Below, one piece after another: positions 8,164 to 17,852 of a DNA stretch of 64,000 bases; position 1 is the first letter of the stretch, and each line of letters begins with the position of its first letter. Made by a program: the position numbers and the translations under genes. This DNA is from Dehalococcoidia bacterium (GTDB taxonomy: Bacteria > Chloroflexota > Dehalococcoidia > GIF9 > UBA5629), in the NCBI GenBank assembly GCA_003142375.1, contig PLME01000004.1, positions 131,060 through 195,059 on the forward strand, written 5' to 3'. Below the pieces are notes generated by a model. That model saw only the letters and a program-made list of their open reading frames with translations. It did not search any database and had not been told where the DNA came from.

Positions 8164-9621
8164 ATGACAGCTGATAAATTCTCTGCTCTATTTAATGCCC
8201 GTTCGGTGGCCCTGGTGGGCGCCTCCAAGGACGGGCGAAAATGGGGCTTTGTAACCTTGAAACACCTGGTCGACGGCGGCTTCGGCGGCCGTATATATCC
8301 CGTTAATCCGAGCGAAAATGAAATACTGGGCCTCAAGGTCTATAAGAGTATCGACGACCTGCCGGAGACGCCTGATATGGCTGTCATCGTAGTGCCCCCT
8401 CCCGCCGTTCCAGCCGTTATAAAGCAGTGTGTCGGCAAAGGGATAAAAGCAGGCATCATCATCACTGCCGGATTTGCCGAGCTGGGCGGCAAGGGTGTCC
8501 GGATACAGCAGGAGATAGCTGAAACTGCCCGCGCGGGCGGGATGGTTTTCGTGGGGCCTAACTGCAACGGAGTCATGAGCCCCTGGAACAAACAATATGT
8601 TCAGTTCCCGTCCTTTTTCGTTCCACCCGGCCCTATAGCTGTGGTAGCCCAGAGCGGCAATGTGATGGACTCTCTGGCGCGCCAGGTCATGATGTATGGC
8701 CAGGGCTGCAGTGTATGCGTTGCCAGCGGCAACGAGGCCAGTCTGCATATTGAGGACTACCTGGAATATCTGGCGGACGATCCACACACCAGGGTTATTC
8801 TGTCTTACGTCGAGGGATTCAAGGACGGCGGACGCTTCATCGAAGTGGCGAGCAAGGTCAGTAAAAAGAAACCCATTATCGTAGTTAAGGCCGGCAAGAC
8901 ACAGGCCGGGGCCAGGGCTGCAGCTTCGCATACCGCCTCTATCGCCGGCTCCGACGTTATTTTCGATGCTGTCTGTAAACAGTCGGGCATAATCAGGGCT
9001 GCCAGCCTGGACGAGCTGATTAACATCGGCCTGGGCCTTCTGCGGCAGCCTTTGCCCAAAGGGCGAGGCCTGGGCATAGTCACGGCGGGTGGAGGATGGG
9101 GGGTGCTGGCCGCCGATGCCTGCGCTGCACTGGGCTTCGATGTGGTCAAACTGCCGGACGATACCATCGAAGAGCTGGATAAGCTACTGCCGGCCTGGTG
9201 GAACAGGGGCAATCCGGTCGACCTGGTGGCCGGCGTGGCAGGCGACAATATTTTCAAAGCCATCGAGCTTGTCATGCAGGTCCCTTCGGTAGACTCCATG
9301 ATGTTTTTAAGCATCATGCCTGCCTTAAAGGTAAGGGGATTCGATGCGCCGCAGGAACCTGTAGCCAGGGAGAAATGGGGCGAGGAGATAACTGCAGCGG
9401 TGATAGAAGCCTTTGAACGGTTAAACGGAATTGCAGATAAGTATCACAAGCCTCTGGTGGTAGCCAGTGAGCATATGTGGTCTACGGCGGTCGAGCAAGC
9501 CAAGATTGGCTACACACTGGGGCAGCATAACGCCGTCTGCTACCATATGCCGCATGAAGCTGCTACTGTGCTGGACGCAATGGTAAAATATAACGATTAT
9601 TTACGGGAAAAAGCGCATTGA
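8164..9621 (+). CDS. ADP-forming acyl/acetyl-CoA synthetase alpha-type subunit
   Basis: The order of domains matches the alpha part of nucleoside-diphosphate-forming acyl-CoA synthetases. A CoA-binding Rossmann domain (SVALVGASKDGRKWG) comes first, followed by a succinyl-CoA ligase-like domain (AVVAQSGNVMDSLARQ, GNEASLHIEDYLEYL). After that is SHTASIAGSD, where the histidine is the usual phosphorylated residue, and then a C-terminal flavodoxin-like domain (GLGIVTAGGGWGVLAADAC). The reaction would be acyl-CoA + ADP + Pi to acid + CoA + ATP, giving substrate-level ATP. No ATP-grasp beta subunit is adjacent. The start at ATG 8164 has GAAAGGA upstream; a longer frame from TTG 8131 lacks one. Confidence 0.85.
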   Translation: MTADKFSALFNARSVALVGASKDGRKWGFVTLKHLVDGGFGGRIYPVNPSENEILGLKVYKSIDDLPETPDMAVIVVPPPAVPAVIKQCVGKGIKAGIIITAGFAELGGKGVRIQQEIAETARAGGMVFVGPNCNGVMSPWNKQYVQFPSFFVPPGPIAVVAQSGNVMDSLARQVMMYGQGCSVCVASGNEASLHIEDYLEYLADDPHTRVILSYVEGFKDGGRFIEVASKVSKKKPIIVVKAGKTQAGARAAASHTASIAGSDVIFDAVCKQSGIIRAASLDELINIGLGLLRQPLPKGRGLGIVTAGGGWGVLAADACAALGFDVVKLPDDTIEELDKLLPAWWNRGNPVDLVAGVAGDNIFKAIELVMQVPSVDSMMFLSIMPALKVRGFDAPQEPVAREKWGEEITAAVIEAFERLNGIADKYHKPLVVASEHMWSTAVEQAKIGYTLGQHNAVCYHMPHEAATVLDAMVKYNDYLREKAH

Positions 9622-9695
9622 ACCGATCGGAATTGCGCTTAACACGGAAGGGATAAGACAGGCTTCAGAAATATTTAGCAATATGTGAGTTACAA

Positions 9696-10436
9696 ATGGA
9701 TATCATCGAGGGCAAAAACCCCGTAATTGAGGCACTCAAGGCTGGACGGCCGATCAGCAAAATATTGCTGGACAACAGCCTCAGGGTGCACGGGGCAGCA
9801 GATCAAATAATTCGCCTGGCCAAAATCAAGGGTGTTGAAATCGAATATTTAAATAAGCAGGCTATGGACAGGCAGAGCGCAACGGGTTCGTACCAGGGAG
9901 TCATGGCCCTGGCCGCGGCCAAAAAATACATCGGCCTGTCCGACTTGCCGGCGATTTCAGAAGCAAAGAAAGAACCTGCCCTCTATCTGGTGCTGGACGG
10001 CATCGAAGATCCGCACAACCTGGGCGCGATTTTAAGGACGGCCGATGCTGCGGGGGTTCATGCTGTTGTCATTAGGGAAAGAAGGGCAGTAGGCATCACA
10101 CCGGCGGTGACCAAGGCCTCGGCCGGGGCGGTAGAATACGTTCCCGTGGCTATGGTATCCAACATCGCCCAGTCCATTGAGACGTTTAAGAAAAATGGCG
10201 TCTGGACCGTTGGGATAGACATGGAGGGTGAGACAAATTACGGCAGCGTGGACTTTACGCTACCGACTGCCATCGTGATCGGGGGAGAGGGAAAGGGGCT
10301 TTCTGAGTTGGTCAGAAAGCGCTGCGATTTCATCGCTTCTATTCCCATGAAGGGGCAAATCTCATCGCTTAACGCATCAGTGGCGGCTGCGGTGGTCATG
10401 TACGAGGCGCTCAGGCAGAGGACGCCTCAGCGATAG
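9696..10436 (+). CDS. rlmB: 23S rRNA (guanosine-2'-O-)-methyltransferase, SpoU/TrmH family
   Basis: RlmB methylates the 2'-OH of G2251 in 23S rRNA. The N-terminal substrate domain begins IIEGKNPVIEALKAG. The SPOUT knot carries LDGIEDPHNLGAILRTADAAG (motif 1 with N and R), IGGEGKGLSELVRKRCD (motif 2) and SLNASVAAAVVMYEALRQR (motif 3). All three methyltransferase motifs are intact, and 246 residues is the normal length. Assignment to RlmB rather than another TrmH paralogue rests on the N-terminal domain and is very likely. The next gene downstream is on the opposite strand. Confidence 0.9.
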   Translation: MDIIEGKNPVIEALKAGRPISKILLDNSLRVHGAADQIIRLAKIKGVEIEYLNKQAMDRQSATGSYQGVMALAAAKKYIGLSDLPAISEAKKEPALYLVLDGIEDPHNLGAILRTADAAGVHAVVIRERRAVGITPAVTKASAGAVEYVPVAMVSNIAQSIETFKKNGVWTVGIDMEGETNYGSVDFTLPTAIVIGGEGKGLSELVRKRCDFIASIPMKGQISSLNASVAAAVVMYEALRQRTPQR

Positions 10437-10520
10437 TACTGGCCGGCCTTCATTATCCACATGTTTATTAATATCTTTTTTGTAGCTTCGGTTAATTTCT
10501 TATAACCGTAGGCCTAAAAC

Positions 10521-10781
10521 TTAGAATGCCTTCTTTTTCTTGGCCATAACAATATATATGGCATAGATGACGGTCAGGTATCCGAGCACCCGAATCACCA
10601 GTATGAAACCGGACAGACTGGCGGCCAGCCCGATGAGGTTTAGCAGATGCGTTATGGCGAACAGGCCGAAGGCGATACCGATGTAAAGTATCGTACGAGA
10701 CTGGCTGCGTGCGTATTCCCATACCCCCATGATCAGTATGATAGTGGATAGAACGAGATTTGAGATAGTTACCATATCCAT
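10521..10781 (-). CDS. small membrane protein, three predicted helices
   Basis: The 86-residue protein has three hydrophobic segments (about 8-24, 33-52 and 58-80) and ends in a Lys-rich tail (MAKKKKAF), which should face the cytoplasm. I chose ATG 10781 because GGAGG lies 8 bases before it. No family was recognised. It stands between convergent rlmB and the anti-sigma-like gene. Confidence 0.65.
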   Translation of the reverse strand: MDMVTISNLVLSTIILIMGVWEYARSQSRTILYIGIAFGLFAITHLLNLIGLAASLSGFILVIRVLGYLTVIYAIYIVMAKKKKAF

Positions 10782-10896
10782 TTGACCAACCTCCAATTAG
10801 AATTACGATGAGTGCGGCCGTCTGCTAACTTCACAGGGCGGTCGACATCCATCATAACATTATTTTGGATGGACAGAAACTACGATATTCATACTT

Positions 10897-12165
10897 TTAG
10901 TAGACGGCTTTGGTCCAGGCAGTGAAGGTTTCCAGAGTTTTACCGTTTTTATCCAGGCAGTCTCCCCTGAATTCGTAGACAGGCACTGCGTAAGATTGTT
11001 TATCTGAAGGCGGCTCTATCCAGTATTTTAGCTCCACCTGTTTTACTGTTACCTGGCTGCATTCGAGCGGGATATCGATGCTGCCTCCCCCACCCGTCAT
11101 GTCAGCATATGCGCTGTCCTCCGGCCTTACATTGCCTAAATACTTGGGAACCGTGTCCCTCCAGCCCCAGAACAGGCTTATAATCTGTCCGTTATCGCCG
11201 ACTATGACCTCGATTTTGCCCCCGGGCCCTGTCGCCGGTACCCCACCGATTAGATAGGGGAAATCTACTATCCAGTAACCCGGCTCTTTTTGCATGGCTT
11301 GCCCCGTGCCCTGGCTGTACACCGGATAATTACCGCCGGCTGTAACAGTGATGGCATTTTCGATTTTAGAATATTTATCATAGCCGATGGGCAGCAGGTC
11401 GGCCTGTTTTAAGAAGTCATAAGCTATACGTTTGGCAGTGAGGGTTGACGGCAAGTTTAGGGCTGATGCGGGATAAAGCTTCTCGGGGTTGACGTAGCCC
11501 CACTCTACTGCCCCCGAAGCCGTCCATATTGTCAGTTGCCTGGCATCAGGGCCGGCCTTTTCGGCGACCACGATCCTGGAATTCCCGTCGCTATAGGCAG
11601 CTTTGCCTATCACACCCATTTTAGCCGCCAGTTCATCGGCATAACCCAAATCTACGTTGGGAGTATTGACCTGATATACCGTGGCATGCGTCGCATTTGT
11701 CGAAAGCGGTGTTTGCAGGCTGAAAGTCAGATTGGAGGGCGTGATCCGGGAAGGCAGATTGACGCTATAGGAACCTTCGGGTAGAGAGCTCATAGCGGCG
11801 GGGGCGGGAACATTTTGATACCTGGTCGAATACCATACAGTTGAAACGGCTACCAGCGTTATGACCAGGGCGGCCGTTGCCAGGCTTCCCCAGACCAACC
11901 TCCGGCTGAATATATCTTCCAGCCATTCACGGAACCCGGTGTTCTTTACCGGTGGTGCGGTCATGGTTTGCAGAGCAAGTTTCCTCAGCAGCTGATTCCT
12001 AAGTTGAATCCTGAAGCTTTGTGAGGGCTCATCACGGCTGGCCAGCATTATACGGGCGAATTCCAGATCAGCACGGAGATCATCGCTCAGCCGTTCCTCC
12101 GGCCGAATCTCTCCGCCTGCCAGCAGCCTGTCCAAATATTCATTGAACAGCTTCTCTTCAGACAT
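10897..12165 (-). CDS. membrane-anchored anti-sigma-like protein
   Basis: The protein has an N-terminal cytoplasmic part of about 90 residues, one membrane helix (about 91-111) and a large exported domain. The N-terminal part, rich in acidic and Arg residues (EEKLFNEYLDRLLAGG), fits an anti-sigma domain. The outer domain has no motif I recognise. The gene starts 8 bases inside the ECF sigma gene with its own GGAGGGGT, so the two are made together. This coupling is the usual arrangement for an ECF sigma factor and its regulator. Function as an anti-sigma factor is inferred from context. Confidence 0.7.
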   Translation of the reverse strand: MSEEKLFNEYLDRLLAGGEIRPEERLSDDLRADLEFARIMLASRDEPSQSFRIQLRNQLLRKLALQTMTAPPVKNTGFREWLEDIFSRRLVWGSLATAALVITLVAVSTVWYSTRYQNVPAPAAMSSLPEGSYSVNLPSRITPSNLTFSLQTPLSTNATHATVYQVNTPNVDLGYADELAAKMGVIGKAAYSDGNSRIVVAEKAGPDARQLTIWTASGAVEWGYVNPEKLYPASALNLPSTLTAKRIAYDFLKQADLLPIGYDKYSKIENAITVTAGGNYPVYSQGTGQAMQKEPGYWIVDFPYLIGGVPATGPGGKIEVIVGDNGQIISLFWGWRDTVPKYLGNVRPEDSAYADMTGGGGSIDIPLECSQVTVKQVELKYWIEPPSDKQSYAVPVYEFRGDCLDKNGKTLETFTAWTKAVY

Positions 12166-12745
12166 TACCCCTCCCGTCCAGCCATTTGCGGAAGCAGTCC
12201 CTGAGTTTATGGATGGCCCTGAAGAGAATAATTCCCACGTTGCCTTCCTTAAGGCCGAGAACCGTAGCTATGCGGCGGTTATTAAGCTCTGCCCCGAATT
12301 TAAGGGATACGATCTCCTGTTCCCGCGGAGGCAGCACCGAGTAACAGATGCGCAATACTTCGTACTCTTCCCCTTTCTCGGCTGCCTCTTCAGGCGACGG
12401 GTCGTCGGACTCGATATGCGAGATACTTTCCAGCGTCTGCGTTTGCCTTCGGGATGACTTGCGCAGGTAGTCGGTGACCGTATTCCTGGCAATGGCGATA
12501 AGCCAGGTCTGAGGGGCTGCCTTCTCCCTGCGATATCCGGGGAAGGCCGCCAGCGCCTTTTCGAACACAACGGATGTTAAATCGGCTACGACCGATTTGT
12601 CAGCAATTCTGTAGCTTATATAGCGGTAGACTCCCGTCAGGTGGTCTTCATATAGCCGGGCAAAGCTGGTAACGATGTCGGCTTCGTGGCCGGAGTTGCT
12701 ATGAACCATAGTTTCATCCGTGTAGATCTTTTGAAATGTTATCAT
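12158..12745 (-). CDS. ECF-type RNA polymerase sigma factor
   Basis: Region 2 is seen in FARLYEDHLTGVYRYISYRI, VVFEKALAAFPGYR and TWLIAIARNTVTDYLRK. Region 4 is seen in LPPREQEIVSLKFGAELNNRRIATVLGLKEGNVGIILFRAIHKLR, which forms the helix-turn-helix. At 195 residues it has the ECF length. The start at ATG 12745 has GGAG five bases before it. It follows the VWA lipoprotein gene after about 55 bases and overlaps the anti-sigma-like gene, so the three probably form one operon. Target promoters cannot be told from the window. Confidence 0.9.
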   Translation of the reverse strand: MITFQKIYTDETMVHSNSGHEADIVTSFARLYEDHLTGVYRYISYRIADKSVVADLTSVVFEKALAAFPGYRREKAAPQTWLIAIARNTVTDYLRKSSRRQTQTLESISHIESDDPSPEEAAEKGEEYEVLRICYSVLPPREQEIVSLKFGAELNNRRIATVLGLKEGNVGIILFRAIHKLRDCFRKWLDGRGNV

Positions 12746-12800
12746 ATATGCTCCGGCCACACCCGTATACCATATTTCTCACGGTCTCTTGCAGTACAGG

Positions 12801-14723
12801 TCAGTCACCTTTGTAGCTGGAATGTCCCAGCAGCTGCAGGATATCCAGCTCCTGGTTCAAGGTTGAATCCGAGATCTCGCGCATCTCATTCGAGAAATAG
12901 TAACTGAAATCTCTAAAAAGGCTGCGGTAAGGCGACGATACTGTCAGAGGCAGCGACTGACGTTCCCAGGTCCCCAGGAATGTTGCAGGGATTATGATAC
13001 CCTCTTCTGTGTTGACCATGGGCAGCCAGGATTGGCCCTGTCTTATATTTCCCCTTTCATCGATAAGCCAGTCCTTCATCAGGTTGGCGTACCTGGCCAG
13101 CAGGATACCTTTGCGTATGCCGTTATTTTCGTAGTATTCGCGCCCCGTGTTTTCGAAATATACCAGGGCTTCGCTGCCGTCCTGATTACCCGACCTGTCC
13201 TCATAGGTAACCCGCAGTTTCAGCAGGTCGTTCTCGCCCCCGGTCCTCCTCAGTTTAAGCAGGATAAGGCCGCCTTTGGTCTGCCCTGCCTCTTTTTTGG
13301 ATGGGAACAGGGTGTTGACCTTCATGATCTCTCCAGTGGCTTTATCGGCTTCGGGACTGCCGTAAACCTGTTCGATCTGCCAGCCTGTTCCGTCCATCGA
13401 CAGCACGAGATTGAATATCAGCGGGGTCACCATGTAGTCGAACTCCTCGTTCATGCGCTGCACGAACTCACCCGGAGAATGAACGGAGTAATAGTTGGCG
13501 CCCCTGGTTTTGGTCATATAGTCGATTAATTCGGTATTGAAGTCGACTCCGATGCCGACATAGGTGGTATAAATCTTATTGCCCGCATTGCTTCTCATCA
13601 TGCTTCGCAGGCTGTATTCTCCCGTTTCTCCCGTGTTGGGCATGGCATCCGTTAAGAAGATAACCCTGTTCTCATAATCGTTTGGATTGGCCCAGCGGTA
13701 TTCATCCAGCAGGTCGGTGGCGAGCTGCATGCCGGCCGAAAGATCGGTGCTGCCGCCGGCGGCAACCTGCCTGACGGCGTCCATGGCGTAATCCAGGTTG
13801 TCACGGCTGGCCTCGCTCATCCGCTGCAGCAGGTAGGACCGCTGGTTGTATAGCACGATGCTGAAATGATCGTCGCGGTTCAGTTTATTGAGGATAGCTT
13901 TAATAGCGTCTTTGGCCACTTCTATTTTCTGTGTATTGCGTTCCCACATATTCAACTCTTGTTTAACGCCAAATTGATCGTAATAATACTCATCAAAGGG
14001 GCTGGACATAGACCCTGAGATATCCAGAACTATGACCAGGTTCAACTTCTTGCGTGCAAAGTCGCTCTCTTTCATGCCTGAGTTCAGGCCGACGGAAAGG
14101 TAATACTCGGACTTGCCCGAAAAGGGGTCTTTGGAAACCGCACAGCTGTACGAAGGGCAATATAACTTGTTGCAGGGCGTGTCATTGCCGGTATCGAAAT
14201 AATAGTCGTAGTACAGGCCTTCATAGGTGATATCCGTAGGCAGTGGCAGATAATTAGCCCTGATATTTTCACGGAAATTGTTAACGTCTTTGGCCCCTCC
14301 CACTGCCAGCCCGATGGTACCCGAATTGCCTGGCGGCGGCGCTGCCCCACATTTCCCCCCTGCTGCGCCCCCCAATGATGATAAAGGAGAGTTGATGGAA
14401 AAAGAGCTGGTCGGGGGAGGCGTATATGGTTGCGAGGGAGCCGGTGGCTGTGACGGAATGGTAGCTGCCGGAGCGTGCTGTCCATATGAAGGAGCAGCCG
14501 GCGCTGGGGATGGCACGGGCACTGTAGTGGGAATGAACGATGGGGCTGAAGGTGCAGCCGGTGCTGTGGGCTGAGTATGAGATTGAGCCGGTGCTGTTGC
14601 TGTTTTGTCAGGGACTTTGGCCGGCTCTGAACTGGAACAGGCGGCGGCCAATAGGGCCGCCAGTATGATGAAGGCCAGCAGGGCATGACATATGCGGGAT
14701 TTAGATAGCTGCCGATAACTCAT
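12801..14723 (-). CDS. von Willebrand factor A domain lipoprotein (YfbK-like)
   Basis: The N-terminus is a lipoprotein signal with lipobox LAAAC. A Pro/Ala/Ser-rich linker of about 110 residues follows, then a segment common to YfbK-type proteins (NNFRENIRANYLPLP). The VWA domain spans about residues 230-420, with an intact metal site (D-I-S-G-S at the start, T in GGSTDLS, and LTDAMPN). The C-terminal part resembles DUF3520-type tails. VWA domains bind protein ligands via a divalent metal. The start ATG 14723 has GGAGGT 7 bases upstream. It is first in an operon with an ECF sigma factor and its regulator. Confidence 0.85.
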   Translation of the reverse strand: MSYRQLSKSRICHALLAFIILAALLAAACSSSEPAKVPDKTATAPAQSHTQPTAPAAPSAPSFIPTTVPVPSPAPAAPSYGQHAPAATIPSQPPAPSQPYTPPPTSSFSINSPLSSLGGAAGGKCGAAPPPGNSGTIGLAVGGAKDVNNFRENIRANYLPLPTDITYEGLYYDYYFDTGNDTPCNKLYCPSYSCAVSKDPFSGKSEYYLSVGLNSGMKESDFARKKLNLVIVLDISGSMSSPFDEYYYDQFGVKQELNMWERNTQKIEVAKDAIKAILNKLNRDDHFSIVLYNQRSYLLQRMSEASRDNLDYAMDAVRQVAAGGSTDLSAGMQLATDLLDEYRWANPNDYENRVIFLTDAMPNTGETGEYSLRSMMRSNAGNKIYTTYVGIGVDFNTELIDYMTKTRGANYYSVHSPGEFVQRMNEEFDYMVTPLIFNLVLSMDGTGWQIEQVYGSPEADKATGEIMKVNTLFPSKKEAGQTKGGLILLKLRRTGGENDLLKLRVTYEDRSGNQDGSEALVYFENTGREYYENNGIRKGILLARYANLMKDWLIDERGNIRQGQSWLPMVNTEEGIIIPATFLGTWERQSLPLTVSSPYRSLFRDFSYYFSNEMREISDSTLNQELDILQLLGHSSYKGD

Positions 14724-14876
14724 CTTTGGACCTCCTGTAATGCCTTTTATAGATATATACGCCCGGCCCACCGAAGTATTACAGGATTTATGCCGACAAT
14801 TGCTAACTAATATTAAATTATGGGGGTAGTTACCCTGCTTTAAGACGTCGATTCAGGGTTTGATGTTTTGGAAAAC

Positions 14877-15391
14877 CTACAGTATTTTTACCAGCTCGAG
14901 TTCGAATGTCAGGTCTTTACCGGCCAGGGGATGGTTGGCATCTATGGTGACCGAGGTGTTGTCGGTTACCTTGATTATGGTTACCACCATTGTGGAGCCG
15001 TCCCTCTGGGTCGACTGCAATTGCATGCCCACCTGCGGGGTCATATTGCCCGGGAGTTGTGCCATGGGCACTTCGGCAACCAGGTCATTACGGCGTTCTC
15101 CATAGGCGTCGGTTGCGGGGATCGTCACGGTTTTCTTCTCGCCGACCCTCATGCCAGTGACCGCTTTATCGAGCCGGGGATTACCTGACCCGATCCCAGG
15201 GTGAACTCCAGCGGCTGGCCGCCGACGGACGAATCGAACACGGTGCCGTCCGCCAGTTTGCCGGTGTAATGAACCTGGACTTTGTCTCCTGCTTTGGCCT
15301 GGGGTCCCGCGTTCAAGACACTACATCCTGTTATCAGCATGGCGCTGAATAGTACAAGTATTGTTAAGAAAATGTGGTTTTGTTTCACCAC
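14877..15391 (-). pseudogene. FKBP-type peptidyl-prolyl isomerase lipoprotein, single-base frameshift
   Basis: The two frames join into one FKBP of about 171 residues. The 5' frame (GTG 15391, with GGAGG upstream) encodes a lipoprotein signal (LITGC) and [16 protein letters not shown], then GSGQVIPG. The 3' frame continues [20 protein letters not shown] and the SlyD-like insert and end. Near 15170-15173 one base is missing: where the family has P-G-F-D-K-A-V-x-G-M, the frame is lost between G and the D-K-A codons, which read on in the next frame. Restoring one T (minus strand) repairs it. It is either a recent pseudogene or a sequencing error. Confidence 0.8.
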
Positions 15392-15477
15392 GTACCTCCG
15401 AATTTAAACAATAAGATGTCAAGCTCGTAGGAAATATGGTATAGATCATAGCATACTTCTGAACGGGACCTTAAATA

Positions 15478-16386
15478 TTAAGAACCTAGGTGGTTTTGCG
15501 AATAAACGGCGGTGCAGATTTTATACATACGCAGAACTTCCCGGACTCGGGACTTATCAAGCGGCACTTTGTCCACACAGGTAAGCCGGTCGAAGATGAA
15601 GCTGCAATCCTGAAGTGAAGCTTGAAATCCCCCCTGTTCCAAGAATTTCACGATTTCTTCCAGAGTGGCGAACTGGTGGAACTTCCTGCTGGTTTTTTTC
15701 TCAATACGTCTGTCTAAGAACTTTAGCATCCAGGTCTTGCGCATTTTTTCGTAAGCATAAAAATCAGTAGTTATCCAGACTCCCTTGGCAGCGTAACGGT
15801 CGAAGAACCCTGCTATACTATCACGCAGCTTAACTTTTTCCTCTGCAGTCAGGTATTGTGCCAGCCCCTCATGAATCACGGCGATGTTGCTATTATTTCC
15901 GCCGAAAAACCTGCGGCCGAGCTCATCCCACGCGATAGGATCAAGCGCATTGAGAGCGTAGAAGTGATACTTCGGGCTTTGCGCCATGCTTTTCTCGGCT
16001 AGAATCTTTTGAACGACCTTCTGCTTGGTGGCCAGCATGTCAGGCAGATCCGTCTCGATATAAACGGAAGGCCTGGACATCCTTTCCAGCCCTCTGGCGG
16101 ACAGGCCGGAAGCGATCTCTATTACCGTGTAGCTGTCATCAAGTTTGTTAACTGCTTCATTGAGTGATAGATACCTGCCCTCGAGATAGGCCAGCCGGCC
16201 AGTGGTGCCGGGTGAGAATTTGAACAGCCTGCGAAAAATCGAAGGGGGTCTTTTAGAGAAATAGGGTTTGGTCATCTGTCTCACCGCGGAATATATTTCC
16301 GCCGCATAAGGCATATTGGTGTAACGGGCGCGCATCAAGGCCACCAGCACTGCCGTGGGGCTTATCTTCTCATAATCTTCAGGCAT
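15478..16386 (-). CDS. leucine carboxyl methyltransferase (LCMT)-family SAM methyltransferase
   Basis: The 302-residue protein has LEGRYLSLNEAV, then VIEIASGLSARGLE as the SAM-binding motif I (with the LCMT-type 'E-x-x-x-G-x-x-x-R-G' layout), then YIETDLPDM, and VIHEGLAQYLTAEEK, which matches the 'EG-x-x-x-YL' signature of the PPM1/LCMT/TIGR00027 families. These O-methylate carboxyls or small molecules. The bacterial substrate is unknown. It has no operon partner. All motifs are intact. Confidence 0.75.
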   Translation of the reverse strand: MPEDYEKISPTAVLVALMRARYTNMPYAAEIYSAVRQMTKPYFSKRPPSIFRRLFKFSPGTTGRLAYLEGRYLSLNEAVNKLDDSYTVIEIASGLSARGLERMSRPSVYIETDLPDMLATKQKVVQKILAEKSMAQSPKYHFYALNALDPIAWDELGRRFFGGNNSNIAVIHEGLAQYLTAEEKVKLRDSIAGFFDRYAAKGVWITTDFYAYEKMRKTWMLKFLDRRIEKKTSRKFHQFATLEEIVKFLEQGGFQASLQDCSFIFDRLTCVDKVPLDKSRVREVLRMYKICTAVYSQNHLGS

Positions 16387-16430
16387 GAGCCTTGTAAATT
16401 ATAGCAATTAAATCCTGGCAGAAGGACAGT

Positions 16431-17852
16431 TTAATCGAATATCTTGCCGGGATTGAGAATACAGTGAGGGTCGAGGGCAGCCTTGATATTTTTGAGCGTT
16501 TTCAGCACCACCTTATCTCCCGTAGTATTGAAGAAGGCTTTTTTATCCATGCCGATGCCATGCTCGCCGCTCACGGCGCCCCCGTAGCGGCCGCATAGCT
16601 CATAGATGTCTTTCATCATGCTGTCAAGTTTCCTCATCCATGCATCATAGGGCATATCCCTGCAAATCGGATGCAGATGGACGTTGCCGTCCCCTGCGTG
16701 GCCGTATACGACCACCGGAATACCGTATTTAGGCTCCAGCTTTTTCACGTCGGCGACGAAGCGTGCGATCTCGCTCCGGGGAACGACGGCATCCAATATC
16801 TGCATAGGGGCGAATTTTTTGATGGCATGGTAAAAGCCTTCCCTGGCCTCCAGCAGTTTTTTCATGGCCAGCCGTCCGGGAGGCACCAGCGCATCGGCCG
16901 CTCCGTGTTTCCGAACGACCGCTTCCACGTCGCAGAAGTAGCCGGCGATCTCGTCCTGGCTGTCGGCCTCGGCCAGCACCAGCAGGAAGGCCGCATAGCC
17001 CCGGTAAGGCAGCTTCTTGCCGGTATAACTCTCAGCGATCTGCAGGATGCTTTCTTCCATGAACTCCAGGCCAACCGGGACCTTGCCCAGCATCAGTATC
17101 TCGGGCACGGAGTCAATGGCTTGCTGCAGACTGTGGAAAGGGATGAAGAGAGCTTCACGGCAGGCCGGCTTGATATGCAGCTTGAGGGTAACCTCCGTAA
17201 TAATTGCCAGGGTCCCTTCCGAGCCCACCAGCAATTGCGTCAGGTCATATCCGGAGGAGCATTTAACAAACCTGCCCCCCGTATGTATTATTTCTCCATT
17301 GGCCAGCACCGCTTCCAAACCCAGAACATGGTGGCGGGTCACGCCGTATTTAACGGCATTCATGCCCCCGGCATTGGTGGCGACACTGCCACCCACCGTA
17401 GCCGTCATCTCTCCCAGTGCGACCGGATAGCTTAACCCCACTGCTTCCAGGCTATCTCTGAGTTTGCCCAGCTGCAGGCCGGGCTGGACCACTGCCACGA
17501 AGTTGTTATGGTCGATCTCCAGCAAGCGGTCCATTTTCTCCAGCGACAGGACGATTCCATTGTGAAGGGGCACACAGCCCCCGCTCAGGCCGGTCCCACC
17601 GCCGCGCGTGGTTACGGGAATGCGTTTGCTGTCGGCGTATTTAAGAAGGGCGGAAACAGTCTGGACAGTCTGCGGTTTGACGACCAGCTCCGGCAACCTG
17701 GGCTCAAGCAGAGGTGTCTCGTCCCGGCCGTAATCAAGCAGCTTTTCCGGCGCAGCGATGACATTTCCGCGACCGGCTATAGCAGACAGCGCTGCAGAGT
17801 CTTCGGATGTGATTTTATGATAGCGGCGCAACCCTTTTTTTTCAGGGGACAC
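16431..17852 (-). CDS. FAD-linked oxidase, GlcD / D-lactate dehydrogenase type
   Basis: The PCMH-type FAD domain carries VTTRGGGTGLSGGCVP and, later, GGSVATNAGGMNAVKYG and GSEGTLAIITEVTLKL. The C-terminal half has the substrate-cap motifs VYGHAGDGNVHLHP and SGEHGIGMDKK, which includes the metal or substrate histidines. It oxidises 2-hydroxy acids such as glycolate or D-lactate, with electrons going to a partner protein not seen here. An open frame extends up to 17954, but that part is out-of-frame sequence of the upstream gene. I prefer GTG 17852, which has GAGGAG about 8 bases before it. It overlaps the HD-GYP gene by 11 bases. Confidence 0.85.
   Translation of the reverse strand: MSPEKKGLRRYHKITSEDSAALSAIAGRGNVIAAPEKLLDYGRDETPLLEPRLPELVVKPQTVQTVSALLKYADSKRIPVTTRGGGTGLSGGCVPLHNGIVLSLEKMDRLLEIDHNNFVAVVQPGLQLGKLRDSLEAVGLSYPVALGEMTATVGGSVATNAGGMNAVKYGVTRHHVLGLEAVLANGEIIHTGGRFVKCSSGYDLTQLLVGSEGTLAIITEVTLKLHIKPACREALFIPFHSLQQAIDSVPEILMLGKVPVGLEFMEESILQIAESYTGKKLPYRGYAAFLLVLAEADSQDEIAGYFCDVEAVVRKHGAADALVPPGRLAMKKLLEAREGFYHAIKKFAPMQILDAVVPRSEIARFVADVKKLEPKYGIPVVVYGHAGDGNVHLHPICRDMPYDAWMRKLDSMMKDIYELCGRYGGAVSGEHGIGMDKKAFFNTTGDKVVLKTLKNIKAALDPHCILNPGKIFD

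Noticed and set aside
8188-8931. 247-codon minus-strand open frame opposite the acyl-CoA synthetase
   Set aside because: Antisense shadow without motifs.
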